Positions 1 to 8,157 of a stretch of DNA of 20,499 nt are shown here, piece by piece. The position numbers and the translations under genes are program-made. The notes beneath the pieces were generated by a model, which had not been told where the DNA came from, searched no databases, and saw nothing but the letters and a program-made list of their open reading frames with translations. Numbering within the stretch: position 1 is the stretch's first letter; each line of letters begins with the position of its first letter. Source of the stretch: an uncultured Flavobacterium sp. (GTDB lineage Bacteria > Bacteroidota > Bacteroidia > Flavobacteriales > Flavobacteriaceae); the NCBI RefSeq assembly GCF_937967675.1, contig NZ_CALBSN010000064.1, forward strand, positions 1 through 20,499, written 5' to 3'.

Positions 1-434
1 TTGGTTTGCGTGGTGCCGAAATGATTACCCAACGCATTAAACCGAACGTTGCCATAGTGACCGATGTTTGCCACGACACGACTACGCCAATGATTGATAA
101 AAAAATTGAAGGCGATTTAAAAATGGGACGCGGACCCGTTATTGCATACGCTCCTGCGACACAAAACGTGTTACGTGAAATGATTGTGGACACAGCAGTA
201 GAAAACAAAATCCCTTTCCAACGCCATGCTACTTCTCGCGTTACGGGAACCGATACCGATGCTTTTGCCTATAGCAATGGTGGTGTTGCCTCAGCTTTAA
301 TTTCGTTACCGTTGCGTTATATGCATACCACTGTAGAAATGGTACACCGCGAAGACGTAGAAAATGTGATTAAATTGATTTACGAAACGTTATTGAAAAT
401 TGAAAATAACGAAACGTTTAGTTATTTTAAATAA
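1..434 (+). CDS. M42-family aminopeptidase (glutamyl/deblocking type), 3' part only
   Basis: This is the C-terminal ~143 residues of a cobalt/zinc-dependent M42 aminopeptidase; the frame is open to the left edge. The first visible residues read VGLRGAEM, which fits the EEVGLRGA stretch that carries the catalytic Glu pair in this family. VTDVCHDTT supplies a metal-binding Asp region, and LRYMHTTVEM near the end carries the last metal-ligand His. Known family members are cytosolic, often self-compartmentalised peptidases that trim peptides from the N-terminus. The end at FSYFK is natural and is followed about 80 bases on by a terminator. The N-terminal metal ligands lie outside the window, so completeness cannot be judged. 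Specificity (Glu/Asp versus broad) cannot be told from this part. Confidence 0.88.
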   Translation, partial: GLRGAEMITQRIKPNVAIVTDVCHDTTTPMIDKKIEGDLKMGRGPVIAYAPATQNVLREMIVDTAVENKIPFQRHATSRVTGTDTDAFAYSNGGVASALISLPLRYMHTTVEMVHREDVENVIKLIYETLLKIENNETFSYFK

Positions 435-438
435 AAAA

Positions 439-497
439 CGTCAATTCGAGTGTTCTTTGTGAAGTGAAGCGGAACAAAAAATGTATCGAGAATAGTT
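439..497. repeat. Possible dispersed intergenic repeat with short inverted arms
   Basis: The stretch has TTCGAG near its left end, TGTTC at 451-455 pairing with GAACA at 472-476, and GTATCGAGAA at 483-492. It resembles a short non-coding element often seen after genes in flavobacterial genomes; that resemblance is from memory. Only one copy is in the window, so repetition cannot be shown here. Confidence 0.35.
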
Positions 498-516
498 TTT
501 TTACCCCTAAAACCTA

Positions 517-546
517 AAGTCCTCATGTATTTGAGGACTTTTTTTG
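517..546 (+). terminator. Rho-independent terminator after the M42 gene
   Basis: A perfect 9-bp stem (AAGTCCTCA at 517-525, TGAGGACTT at 532-540) with a 6-base loop is followed by a run of T. It ends the aminopeptidase transcript. The rest of the 289-base gap to the protease gene is AT-rich, and I see no confident promoter box in it. Confidence 0.85.
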
Positions 547-723
547 TGCTTTTTTTTGAGATTTATGAAAATATGCAGAAAAACTACAGCAATAGTTTTA
601 TCAACTTGTTTTAAATTGCGACCATTGAATAGCATTAACTTAATAATATTTACTATTTACCTAAATACATTAAATAATCTCAAAAAAAGAAGAATTATAC
701 TAAAATAACTAAATTTACAACTT

Positions 724-3700
724 ATGAGGAAATTTCTATTATTAATTATTGTATTCTACTCTTGCTTTCAAAGTTTGAATGCACAGGAAAATCATTTTTA
801 TTACTACAAAGGCCAAAAAATATATCTAACACTCGATAAAACAAAGTTAAGCATAATTACAAATTCACAGTTTGAGAAAAATTCAATTTCAAATTTATAT
901 ATTAAAGATTTCAATTTATACTCTTCAGAAAATCTAAAATATTCTGAAATAGAGTTTTTAACAGAACCTACAGATTTAGAGTTTTATCAAAAGTATAATT
1001 CTCTAAAATCCAATCCATATATCAATCATGTTAATTTGTTTTTTAAAAGAGGTGATAATATTGCTTCAATTGGAATTTCAAACATTTTCTACATTAAGCT
1101 AAAAAGTTCTACTGATTATTCATTATTGCAAGAAAGAGCAATTGCAAAAGGAGCAATTATTGAAAAACAAATCCCTTTTATGCCTCTTTGGTATCAACTC
1201 AAAATAAACCCAAATTCTCTTCAAAACACTCTGACTTTAACTTCTGAATTATGGGAAACGGGTTTGTTTGAAGATATTGACCCAGGATTTTTATTTGATT
1301 TTGATAACGAACAAAATACCCTAAATAATACTCCTAACACTTCATTAATATCATCTTGTTCCAACGACACCAATTTTTCTTCACTTTGGGGATTAGATAA
1401 TGCTACAAATCCAAATATTGATATTAATGCATGTCAAGCTTGGAATGTTTCACAAGGAAATGGTATTAAAGTTGCAGTAGTTGATGGTTCTGGAATTGAA
1501 TTAACGCATAATGACTTAGCGGCTAACATCTATCCTTTAAGTTTTAATATGGAAATTGGTTCTTCTCCTAGCCAAGTAACACCAGATGACCCGCACAGTA
1601 CTCACATAGCAGGAACAATAGCTGCAATAAAAGACAACAATTTACAAGTTGTAGGTGTTGCGCCTCAATCCAAGATTATGAGTGTAAGTCATAGCGGATT
1701 ATTATTTCCTAGCATGGCTGCAAGTCAATATGCAAGTGGAATTAGTTGGGCTTGGCAAAATGGTGCAGATGTTATTAATTGCTCGTGGGGTGACCAAAAT
1801 GGAGCTTTTAATCCTACTTTTAATTCCAGAATTTTAGAAGACGCCATAACAAGTGCTATGACACTCGGAAGAAATGGCAAAGGCTCAATTGTTGTTTTTG
1901 CTTCTGGCAATAATGGTGGTATTGATTATCCTGGAAACTTTCACCCAAATATTATTACTGTTGGTGCAATTGATCAAAACGGTCAAAGAGCATTTTTTCC
2001 TCCAAACCAGCAATCTGCATACGGAGCAAAACTTGATGTGGTTGCACCTGGTTTTCAAATAAGATCAACTTCAACACAGAATAGCATACAATATTTAAAC
2101 GGTACTTCAATGGCTGCACCACACGTTGCAGGTATTGCCGCACTTATTTTGTCAGTTAACCCTTGTTTAACTCAACAACAAGTGGCTACAATAATTGAAA
2201 CAACTTCTCAAAAAGTAGGTAGCTATGCTTATACAACAAATGCAAATCGTCCAAATGGCACTTGGCACAATGAAGTAGGCTATGGATTAGTTGATGCGTA
2301 TGCTGCAGTTGTAATGGCTCAAAGTATGGGTTCTGCAACTTTAGATTTAATAGTAAAAGACAGCCAAGACGACACAGGAACTGAACCTAACACAGTAACA
2401 CAATATATGTGGACAAGTGATAATATTTGGGTAAGAAATAATAACGACAATGGCTTAACACATCAAAATCCTGATTATTCTGCACTTGGTAATCCAAACT
2501 TTGTAATGGTTAGAGTTATCAATAAAAGTTGTGTGGCTTCAACAGGTAATGAACAATTAAAATTGTATTGGGCAAAAGCATCGACTGGATTAAGTTGGCC
2601 AAGTCCTTGGACTGGTGGGGTAAGTGTGCCATATCCTAATATGGGAAATCCAATTGGCACTTTAACCATTCCAGTAATTCCAGCAGGTGGAGAAACCATT
2701 TTAACTTTTCCATGGCAAGTTCCTAATCCTGCAAATTATGGTAATGATGGCGACCAATGGCATTTTTGTTTGTTAGCAAGAATTGAAGCCACAACAGATC
2801 CAATGACTTTCCCTGAAACAGGTGACTTAAATGGAAATGTAAGAAACAATAATAACATTGCTTGGAAAAATGTAACGGTTGTAGATGTATTACCAGATAA
2901 CATTGAAAATCCCGGTGGTTTAGTAGCAGTTGGAAATCCTTTTAATCATCCTAAAACATTCTTTTTAGAATTAGAAGTTGCCGATTTAGAAACAGGAAAA
3001 CCTATCTATCAAGAGGCAGAAGTTGGTCTAAAAATGGATGATGTTCTTTTTAACGCATGGGAAAGAGGCGGAAAAGAAGCACAATTACTCGACCCAACTG
3101 CCGAAGAGAAACGAAAAATTGTGAAAGGAAACAATGTAATTATTGATAATATTTCATTCAATGCTAATGAAATTGGAACATTACGATTAGATTTTAATTT
3201 CCTAACCAAAGAATTAACTGATAAAACAAATTATGCTTATCATGTCATTCAAAAAGATGCTGAAACAGGACAAGTCATAGGTGGTGAAACTTTTATAATT
3301 AATAAAAACCCAAGACCAATTTTTGAAGCAGAAGCACCAGACAAAGAAGTAGATTTAAACCAAGCCATTACCATAAGTGCAGAAGATATTAACGAACCTG
3401 CGATTTATAACTGGTATGACAAAGAAGGAAATTTAATCTATCAAGGAAAAGATTTACAAGTTGCTAATGCAGTTGCCGAAAAATTCAAGTTAGAAGTCAT
3501 TGCAACTTCTGATGGTTTCAAAGATTACAAAGAAGTTGAAGTAAAATTAAAACCAAGTACGTTAGAGAATGTCACTCCAAATCCAGCTACAAATGCTATT
3601 ATGGTAAGTTATAAACTAAACGGGGCAAATTCAGCTTATTTAATGATTTTAGGGAGTTATGGAACCACAAATTCCTCTAATAATTATATTTTAGATCTTA

Positions 3701-3810
3701 GTAGTTCTGAAACAAACATTAACATATCGAATTATCCAAATGGATTTTATACAGTGGCTCTTATTTGCAATGGGCAAATAATAGACGCTAAAACGTTAGT
3801 TAAACAATAA
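724..3810 (+). CDS. Secreted subtilisin-like serine protease (S8) with T9SS sorting domain
   Basis: The 1028-residue protein starts with a signal peptide (MRKFLLLIIVFYSCFQSLNA, cleaved near residue 20). A propeptide-like region of ~200 residues follows. The peptidase domain spans ~235-535, with catalytic Asp254 (VAVVDGSG), His291 (HSTHIAG), oxyanion Asn396 (ASGNNG) and Ser462 (NGTSMAAPHVAG), so it looks active. The Asp motif reads DGSG where DTG is usual. Residues ~540-940 are beta-rich extracellular modules. The last ~80 residues (from TPNPATN) are a type A T9SS C-terminal sorting domain, predicting export by the gliding-associated secretion system and release or anchoring at the cell surface. 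The last 69 codons are duplicated at 4425-4634. A PrcB-like lipoprotein gene follows. Substrate unknown. Confidence 0.9.
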   Translation: MRKFLLLIIVFYSCFQSLNAQENHFYYYKGQKIYLTLDKTKLSIITNSQFEKNSISNLYIKDFNLYSSENLKYSEIEFLTEPTDLEFYQKYNSLKSNPYINHVNLFFKRGDNIASIGISNIFYIKLKSSTDYSLLQERAIAKGAIIEKQIPFMPLWYQLKINPNSLQNTLTLTSELWETGLFEDIDPGFLFDFDNEQNTLNNTPNTSLISSCSNDTNFSSLWGLDNATNPNIDINACQAWNVSQGNGIKVAVVDGSGIELTHNDLAANIYPLSFNMEIGSSPSQVTPDDPHSTHIAGTIAAIKDNNLQVVGVAPQSKIMSVSHSGLLFPSMAASQYASGISWAWQNGADVINCSWGDQNGAFNPTFNSRILEDAITSAMTLGRNGKGSIVVFASGNNGGIDYPGNFHPNIITVGAIDQNGQRAFFPPNQQSAYGAKLDVVAPGFQIRSTSTQNSIQYLNGTSMAAPHVAGIAALILSVNPCLTQQQVATIIETTSQKVGSYAYTTNANRPNGTWHNEVGYGLVDAYAAVVMAQSMGSATLDLIVKDSQDDTGTEPNTVTQYMWTSDNIWVRNNNDNGLTHQNPDYSALGNPNFVMVRVINKSCVASTGNEQLKLYWAKASTGLSWPSPWTGGVSVPYPNMGNPIGTLTIPVIPAGGETILTFPWQVPNPANYGNDGDQWHFCLLARIEATTDPMTFPETGDLNGNVRNNNNIAWKNVTVVDVLPDNIENPGGLVAVGNPFNHPKTFFLELEVADLETGKPIYQEAEVGLKMDDVLFNAWERGGKEAQLLDPTAEEKRKIVKGNNVIIDNISFNANEIGTLRLDFNFLTKELTDKTNYAYHVIQKDAETGQVIGGETFIINKNPRPIFEAEAPDKEVDLNQAITISAEDINEPAIYNWYDKEGNLIYQGKDLQVANAVAEKFKLEVIATSDGFKDYKEVEVKLKPSTLENVTPNPATNAIMVSYKLNGANSAYLMILGSYGTTNSSNNYILDLSSSETNINISNYPNGFYTVALICNGQIIDAKTLVKQ

Positions 3811-3827
3811 AAATATTTGTTATGAAA
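3601..3827 (+). repeat. Left copy of a 227-bp direct repeat (protease 3' end)
   Basis: It covers the last 69 codons and stop of the S8 protease, the 11-base spacer, and an ATGAAA that matches the first two codons of the delta-60 gene. The right copy is at 4425-4651, offset exactly 824 bases. By eye there are three mismatches, all in third codon positions of the protease frame (GGG/GGA, GGA/GGT, ACC/ACT). Similarity stops sharply at both ends. Confidence 0.97.
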
Positions 3828-3917
3828 TTGCCATTTACAAAAAATTTGCGTGAGCAAAAACCAATTATTAAAAAGGCGATACCATATGTTACCGCTAAAA
3901 AATTAAAATTTAAACAC

Positions 3918-4400
3918 ATGAAAAATTTATTCTTATTATTGGTTAGTTGCATTATTGTAAGTTGTAATAATGATGAACCCGAAACAACACCACCGTTTGT
4001 TCCTGTTACAATAAATCCTACATTAATTAGTAAACGTAATGTAGGTGTCAGCTCATCTGTTGGTATTTCGGAACAAAAAACTATTTACAATGAATCAACA
4101 AATTGGAATCTACTTTTAAATCAAATAGATTCATATTATTTACCCTTGGGAGAAGACTATTTAGCTCAACACTTTATAGAAACTAACGTCGATTTTACAA
4201 ATTTTACTGTAATTGCTGTTTTCGATCAAGTTTATGGTGGCGGAGGACATTCAATAGATATAACAAATATTACAGAATATGAATCTAATATAGTTGTTAC
4301 AGTAGAAAACTTATTAACTGGCAATGGTTCATCTGTAGTTACGCAACCGTATCATATTGTGAAAATTCCAAAAACAACTAAGCCAATAGTTTTTGAATAA
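3918..4400 (+). CDS. Lipoprotein with PrcB-like C-terminal domain
   Basis: The 160-residue precursor has a lipoprotein signal peptide with lipobox IVSC, lipid Cys16, then NNDEPE, an acidic stretch like the surface-export signals of Bacteroidota lipoproteins. The C-terminal half, with FTVIAVFDQVYGGGGHSIDI and QPYHIVKIPK, matches what I know of the PrcB C-terminal domain (protease complex subunit). In Treponema denticola, PrcB is a lipoprotein that associates with the subtilisin-family protease PrtP; here the gene directly follows an S8 protease gene, so a partner or modulator role is inferred. An upstream in-frame ATG at 3822 would add 32 residues and bury the signal peptide; that ATG belongs to the duplicated sequence and is not the true start. 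The gene lies between two 227-bp direct repeats. Confidence 0.8.
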   Translation: MKNLFLLLVSCIIVSCNNDEPETTPPFVPVTINPTLISKRNVGVSSSVGISEQKTIYNESTNWNLLLNQIDSYYLPLGEDYLAQHFIETNVDFTNFTVIAVFDQVYGGGGHSIDITNITEYESNIVVTVENLLTGNGSSVVTQPYHIVKIPKTTKPIVFE

Positions 4401-4424
4401 AGTATATAGGATAACCAATACTGC

Positions 4425-4634
4425 ATGGTAAGTTATAAACTAAACGGAGCAAATTCAGCTTATTTAATGATTTTAGGGAGTTATGGTACTACAAATTCCT
4501 CTAATAATTATATTTTAGATCTTAGTAGTTCTGAAACAAACATTAACATATCGAATTATCCAAATGGATTTTATACAGTGGCTCTTATTTGCAATGGGCA
4601 AATAATAGACGCTAAAACGTTAGTTAAACAATAA
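4425..4634 (+). pseudogene. Orphan fragment of the protease T9SS sorting domain
   Basis: This 69-codon frame encodes exactly the same residues as the C-terminus of the S8 protease (MVSYKL to TLVKQ, same stop). It lacks the first strand of the sorting domain (TPNPATN), any signal peptide and any passenger domain. Its ATG is simply an internal Met codon of the parent. It could not be secreted by itself and is probably a relic of the event that placed the lipoprotein gene here. Against simple decay, all three base differences from the parent are silent, so the copy was under protein-level selection until recently, perhaps in another strain's protease gene. Confidence 0.75.
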
Positions 4635-4651
4635 AAATATTTGTTATGAAA
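4425..4651 (+). repeat. Right copy of the 227-bp direct repeat
   Basis: Second copy of 3601-3827. It runs from the orphan sorting-domain fragment into the first two codons of the delta-60 gene. The repeat pair plus the DNA between them forms an 824-bp unit that could be lost or gained by one homologous recombination event. Confidence 0.97.
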
Positions 4652-6172
4652 AAAAATATTTTAATTTTAGTCAGCATATTTTTTATAAAAATCGCACACT
4701 GTCAAACTTATCAATTAAGTAATAGTTTTGGCGTAAACGGAATAGTTCAAACAGAAAACATATCCGAACCAAAAAAAACAATAATTACTCCTGATAATAA
4801 AATCTTGACCATTGGTTATCATTTGTTAAATAGTCCTAATCCAAATTTAATTACACATTCATTTTTATTAAAATTAAATCAAAATGGAACACCAGATCAA
4901 ATGTTTGGAAACAATGGTTTAATACAGACAAATATTGATTATAAAGACACTCCTTATGATGTTGTTTTTCAAAATGACGGCAAAATACTTCTTGGAGGTT
5001 CATTTACGATAGAAAATCCACTTTTAGGTGTTTTTCCCAATTCTCCTTATATTGCCCGTTATAGTAGTAATGGGATACCAGATTATTCATTTGCAGATAA
5101 TGGCATTTTAAAAATTACTAATTTCAATTCAATTACTTCTACAAATTTATGTTCAATTGTTCCTCAAAATGACGGCAAAATTATTGTAGGTATTTCAGGT
5201 AACAACAATAATAATAATTTTTTTGGGGCACTGGTAAAATTGACTTCAAATGGTGTGATTGATACAAATTTTGGAACGAATGGAATTTTAACTTTTGGAG
5301 ACTCAAATTTTAAATTTAATTTATTGAATCTTCTATTAACTGATGATAATAAATTCTTATTGTGTGGTTATGACAGCACAATATCATCTAATCCAAAAAC
5401 AGCAATTATTAAATTAAATCTCGATGGGAGTTATGATACGTCATTTGCTAATAATGGTAAATTGATTACCGATATAAATATATCTAATTCTGTATTTGAA
5501 TATTTAAATAAAATAAGTAAAAGTCCTGATGGAAATTATATTTGTGGTGGATATGTTGCAAATAATTATTTAATGATAAAATTTAATTTAAATGGCCAAT
5601 TTATTGACACGTTTGGAAACAATGGAATATTTCAAAATTTTAGTAATATACAAGATTTTTATCTTCAGAATAGTAACATATTTTTGGGAGGTGTGCAATT
5701 TGAAAATGATGAGCCTATTTTTAAAATTATTTGTTTAAATGAAAATGGTACAATCAATACAAATTTTAATACCAATGGTTACTTATATTTAAATCCAACA
5801 AATCAACAAGATATTCTTAAAAGCTTTATTCTTGACAATCAATCGTCTATTATAATGTCTGGTAATTCTGGTATGTTAGGAAACTATAATGTGACTCATG
5901 CTAAAGTAGAATCAGAAAATTTAAATAATGAAAATTTCTGGATTGAAAGAGTTGAAATATTTCCAAACCCATTTAATAACTCATTAAATATTGATAACCC
6001 TGAAAAAATTAAATCAATTGAATTTTATGATTATTTAGGTAAAAAAATCAACATAGAATATAGTAGTAACTTTTCTGTAATTAACACAGAAAATCTAAAA
6101 AAAGGTATATACTTATGTAAAATAACTTGTAATAACGGTAAAATAGAGATAAAAAAATTAATTAAACATTAA
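4646..6172 (+). CDS. Secreted delta-60 repeat protein with T9SS sorting domain
   Basis: The 508-residue protein has a signal peptide (MKKNILILVSIFFIKIAHCQ). Repeated units of the delta-60 type follow across ~25-420, visible as recurring phrases such as TPDQMFGNNGLIQT, VIDTNFGTNGILTF, SYDTSFANNGKLIT and NGKI-like strands, probably folding as a beta-propeller-like array. The last ~75 residues (FPNPFNNSLNI to KKLIKH) are a T9SS sorting domain of a different sequence from that of the neighbouring protease. Function is unknown; such proteins are usually surface or secreted. The coding sequence is markedly AT-rich compared with the core genes downstream. Its start codon and leader lie inside the 227-bp repeat, so its original upstream neighbour was probably the protease gene itself. 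Confidence 0.85.
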   Translation: MKKNILILVSIFFIKIAHCQTYQLSNSFGVNGIVQTENISEPKKTIITPDNKILTIGYHLLNSPNPNLITHSFLLKLNQNGTPDQMFGNNGLIQTNIDYKDTPYDVVFQNDGKILLGGSFTIENPLLGVFPNSPYIARYSSNGIPDYSFADNGILKITNFNSITSTNLCSIVPQNDGKIIVGISGNNNNNNFFGALVKLTSNGVIDTNFGTNGILTFGDSNFKFNLLNLLLTDDNKFLLCGYDSTISSNPKTAIIKLNLDGSYDTSFANNGKLITDINISNSVFEYLNKISKSPDGNYICGGYVANNYLMIKFNLNGQFIDTFGNNGIFQNFSNIQDFYLQNSNIFLGGVQFENDEPIFKIICLNENGTINTNFNTNGYLYLNPTNQQDILKSFILDNQSSIIMSGNSGMLGNYNVTHAKVESENLNNENFWIERVEIFPNPFNNSLNIDNPEKIKSIEFYDYLGKKINIEYSSNFSVINTENLKKGIYLCKITCNNGKIEIKKLIKH

Positions 6173-6263
6173 ATTAAATTATGAAATTGAATAAATTTAA
6201 TGATTTTTTTAATTGCAAAGTAAAGGCGCGAATCCCTTCACGTGGCAAACTAAAAAACACAAA

Positions 6264-6285
6264 AAATCCCGCTTTTGCGGGATTT
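6264..6285. terminator. Bidirectional terminator between the delta-60 gene and purC
   Basis: A GC-rich hairpin (AAATCCCGC / GCGGGATTT around TTTT) has A-rich sequence before and T-rich sequence after it. It can therefore end both the plus-strand accessory block and the minus-strand purC gene, whose stop codon is only 9 bases away. Confidence 0.85.
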
Positions 6286-6293
6286 TCTATATC

Positions 6294-7244
6294 TTATCTA
6301 TTTTGTAAATAATTCAAAACGTTTTTCTCAATTCTTTCATTGATGTTAGAAATATCCGCTTTTACGAATTTTTCGCCAATGATGTTTTCGAATAACTCAA
6401 TATAACGTTCTGAAACCGTTTCGATGTATTCGTCTGACATAAACGGAATTTGTTGGCCTTCTTTTCCTTGGAATCCGTTTTCAATTAACCAACGACGTAC
6501 AAACTCTTTTGATAATTGTTTTTGTTCTTCGTTGTTGTTTTGTCTTTCTTGGTAGCCTTCTGCGTAGAAATAACGAGAAGAATCTGGCGTGTGGATTTCG
6601 TCGATTAATACAATTTGTCCGTCTTTTGTTTTCCCGAATTCGTATTTGGTATCAACTAAGATTAAACCGCGAGAGGCTGCAATTTCAGTTCCTCTTTGGT
6701 ATAAAGCTCTGGTGTATTTTTCTAAAACTAAGTAATCTTCCTCGGTTATAATTCCGTTAGCTAAAATAGCTTCGCGCGAAATGTCTTCGTCGTGCGAACC
6801 GTTATCTGCTTTCGTTGTAGGCGTGATGATGGGTGTTGGGAATTTATCGTTTTCTTTTAAACCTTCTGGCATTTCTACACCGCAAAGGATTCTTCTTCCT
6901 GCTGCATATTCACGCGCTGCATGTCCTGATAAATACCCACGAATTACCATTTCCACTTTGAAAGGCTCACATAAATGTCCTACCGCTACGTTTGGATCTG
7001 GAGTGGCTACTAACCAATTGGGTACGATATCAGCAGTTAATTCCATGAACTTCGTAGCGATTTGATTGAGGATTTGCCCTTTGTAAGGAATTCCTTTTGG
7101 TAAAACCACATCAAATGCCGAAAGACGATCGGTAGCGACCATCACTAATAATTCATCATTGATATTGTAAACTTCTCTAACTTTTCCACGGTACACCGAT
7201 TTTTGCCCTGGAAAATTGAAATGGGTAGTCGTAATTGTGTTCAT
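6294..7244 (-). CDS. purC: Phosphoribosylaminoimidazole-succinocarboxamide synthase (SAICAR synthetase)
   Basis: This cytosolic enzyme joins CAIR and aspartate with ATP to make SAICAR in de novo purine synthesis. The 316-residue protein is full length for the longer form of the family. Visible signatures are RGKVREVY near residue 20 (nucleotide-binding start), ATDRLSAFDV, the conserved VIRGYLSGHAAREY block near 105, DTKYEFG, and IDEIHTPDSSRYF near 215-230, which holds the acidic and Asp-Ser-Ser residues of the active region. The start MNTITTTHFNFPG is typical of the family in this phylum. It stands alone, with a -7 box upstream and a bidirectional terminator downstream. Confidence 0.97.
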   Translation of the reverse strand: MNTITTTHFNFPGQKSVYRGKVREVYNINDELLVMVATDRLSAFDVVLPKGIPYKGQILNQIATKFMELTADIVPNWLVATPDPNVAVGHLCEPFKVEMVIRGYLSGHAAREYAAGRRILCGVEMPEGLKENDKFPTPIITPTTKADNGSHDEDISREAILANGIITEEDYLVLEKYTRALYQRGTEIAASRGLILVDTKYEFGKTKDGQIVLIDEIHTPDSSRYFYAEGYQERQNNNEEQKQLSKEFVRRWLIENGFQGKEGQQIPFMSDEYIETVSERYIELFENIIGEKFVKADISNINERIEKNVLNYLQNR

Positions 7245-7270
7245 TATGTTGTGTTGTTGTTTGTGTGGTG

Positions 7271-7278
7271 CAAAAGTA
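7271..7278 (-). promoter_or_regulatory. Candidate -7 box for purC
   Basis: On the minus strand the sequence reads TACTTTTG, fitting the Bacteroidota -7 consensus TAnnTTTG, 26 bases before the purC start. It abuts the terminator of the gene upstream. I see no clear TTTG -33 element. Confidence 0.5.
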
Positions 7279-7303
7279 AAAAAAAGACGCTAATAAAAGC
7301 GTT
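7278..7303 (-). terminator. Terminator of the KilA-N gene
   Basis: On the minus strand, ACGCT and AGCGT form a short stem around a 6-base AT loop, followed by one C and eight T. It lies 26 bases after the KilA-N stop codon. The stem is only 5-6 bp, so it may be weak. Confidence 0.6.
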
Positions 7304-7328
7304 TATTAAAATTAAATATTTGTTGGTT

Positions 7329-8134
7329 TTACTTCAAAAATTTTCTCTCTTCAACATTTTCTAGAATACTCATTTGCTGAATAGCAATTCTATTGAGTTT
7401 GATTAATCGTTCTTTTTGTGGGATTTTTTCATCAATTAAAACGGCGTTTAAATTTTCCATATTACTCAAACAAATCAATTCATTAATAGTTGCATAATCA
7501 CGCATATTCCCTTTTACATCTGGATTTTGTTCACGCCATTCTTTAGCAGTTATTCCAAAAAGTGCTACATTCAAGACATCTGCTTCATTAGCATAAACTA
7601 AAGCGGTTTGTTGTAATGTTAGCTCTTGTGGGATTAAATTATGTTTGATAGCATCGGTATGAATTCTATAATTAATTTTAGCTAATTCTCTTTTAGCAGA
7701 CCAACCAATTTGTTTTTGTTCTTCTTCTTTAAGTCGCTGGAATTCTTTAACAAGATAAAGTTCAAACTCAACTGAAATCCAACTCGCAAATTTGAAAGCG
7801 ATATCTCTTTGAGCATAAGTCCGCCAAATCTACCTGATTTTGAAATAAATCCAACCGCACTTGTTGATGAAATCCATTTTTGAGGTGACATTGTAAAAGC
7901 GTTTAATCCGGCTTCTTTTTTAAACCCCTCGAATTCGAGGGGTTTAAAATTTGGATTGTGTATAATTTCCCAAAGACCTAAAAATTCAATGGTATTTCTG
8001 TTTCGCATCCAATTACCAATAGCTGCGGATGCGTCATCGGTTTTATATTTTGCAATATCTGTGATTGAAATATAGTCATTATCACTATTATTGATGATTG
8101 CTATCTCAGTTTCTTTTACATTTATTTTTGCCAT
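7329..8134 (-). pseudogene. KilA-N domain protein, broken by a one-base frameshift
   Basis: The first frame runs from ATG at 8134 and reads a KilA-N DNA-binding domain (ISITDIAKYK, IGNWMRNRNTIEFLGLWE, MSPQKWISSTSAVGFISKSGRFGG), then goes out of frame near 7820 and ends at 7682. Moving to the adjacent frame restores the domain at once (TYAQRDIAFKFASWIS, YLVKEFQRLK). It stays open to 7329, ending in a conserved tail with FGITAKEWREQNP. One missing base (GGAACT read as GGACT on the minus strand) explains this, and the repaired protein would be 268 residues. KilA-N proteins occur in phages and, as here, as lone chromosomal genes in Bacteroidota; the role is unknown. A 32-bp perfect palindrome lies in the N-terminal part. 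A sequencing error cannot be excluded. Confidence 0.85.
7918..7949. repeat. 32-bp perfect palindrome inside the KilA-N gene
   Basis: The sequence is its own reverse complement over 32 bases, with CCCCTCGAATTCGAGGGG at the centre. It encodes FKPLEFEGFK on the minus strand. It could extrude as a hairpin in RNA or single-stranded DNA, or bind a dimeric protein. Confidence 0.95.
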
Positions 8135-8157
8135 AAATTAAACCTAACTACAACTAA

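Noticed and set aside
3822..3917. An N-terminal extension of the lipoprotein gene starting at the ATG of 3822.
   Set aside because: That ATG is part of the duplicated sequence (the start codon of the delta-60 gene in the other copy). The added residues would hide the lipoprotein signal peptide that starts at 3918.
6781..7065. A plus-strand frame of 94 codons over purC.
   Set aside because: It is the shadow of purC on the other strand, with no start context and no domain.
7682..7816. The C-terminal residues LMLKEISLSNLRVG onward as a genuine shorter KilA-N protein.
   Set aside because: The adjacent frame continues the conserved domain exactly at this point, so these residues are out-of-frame translation after the missing base.
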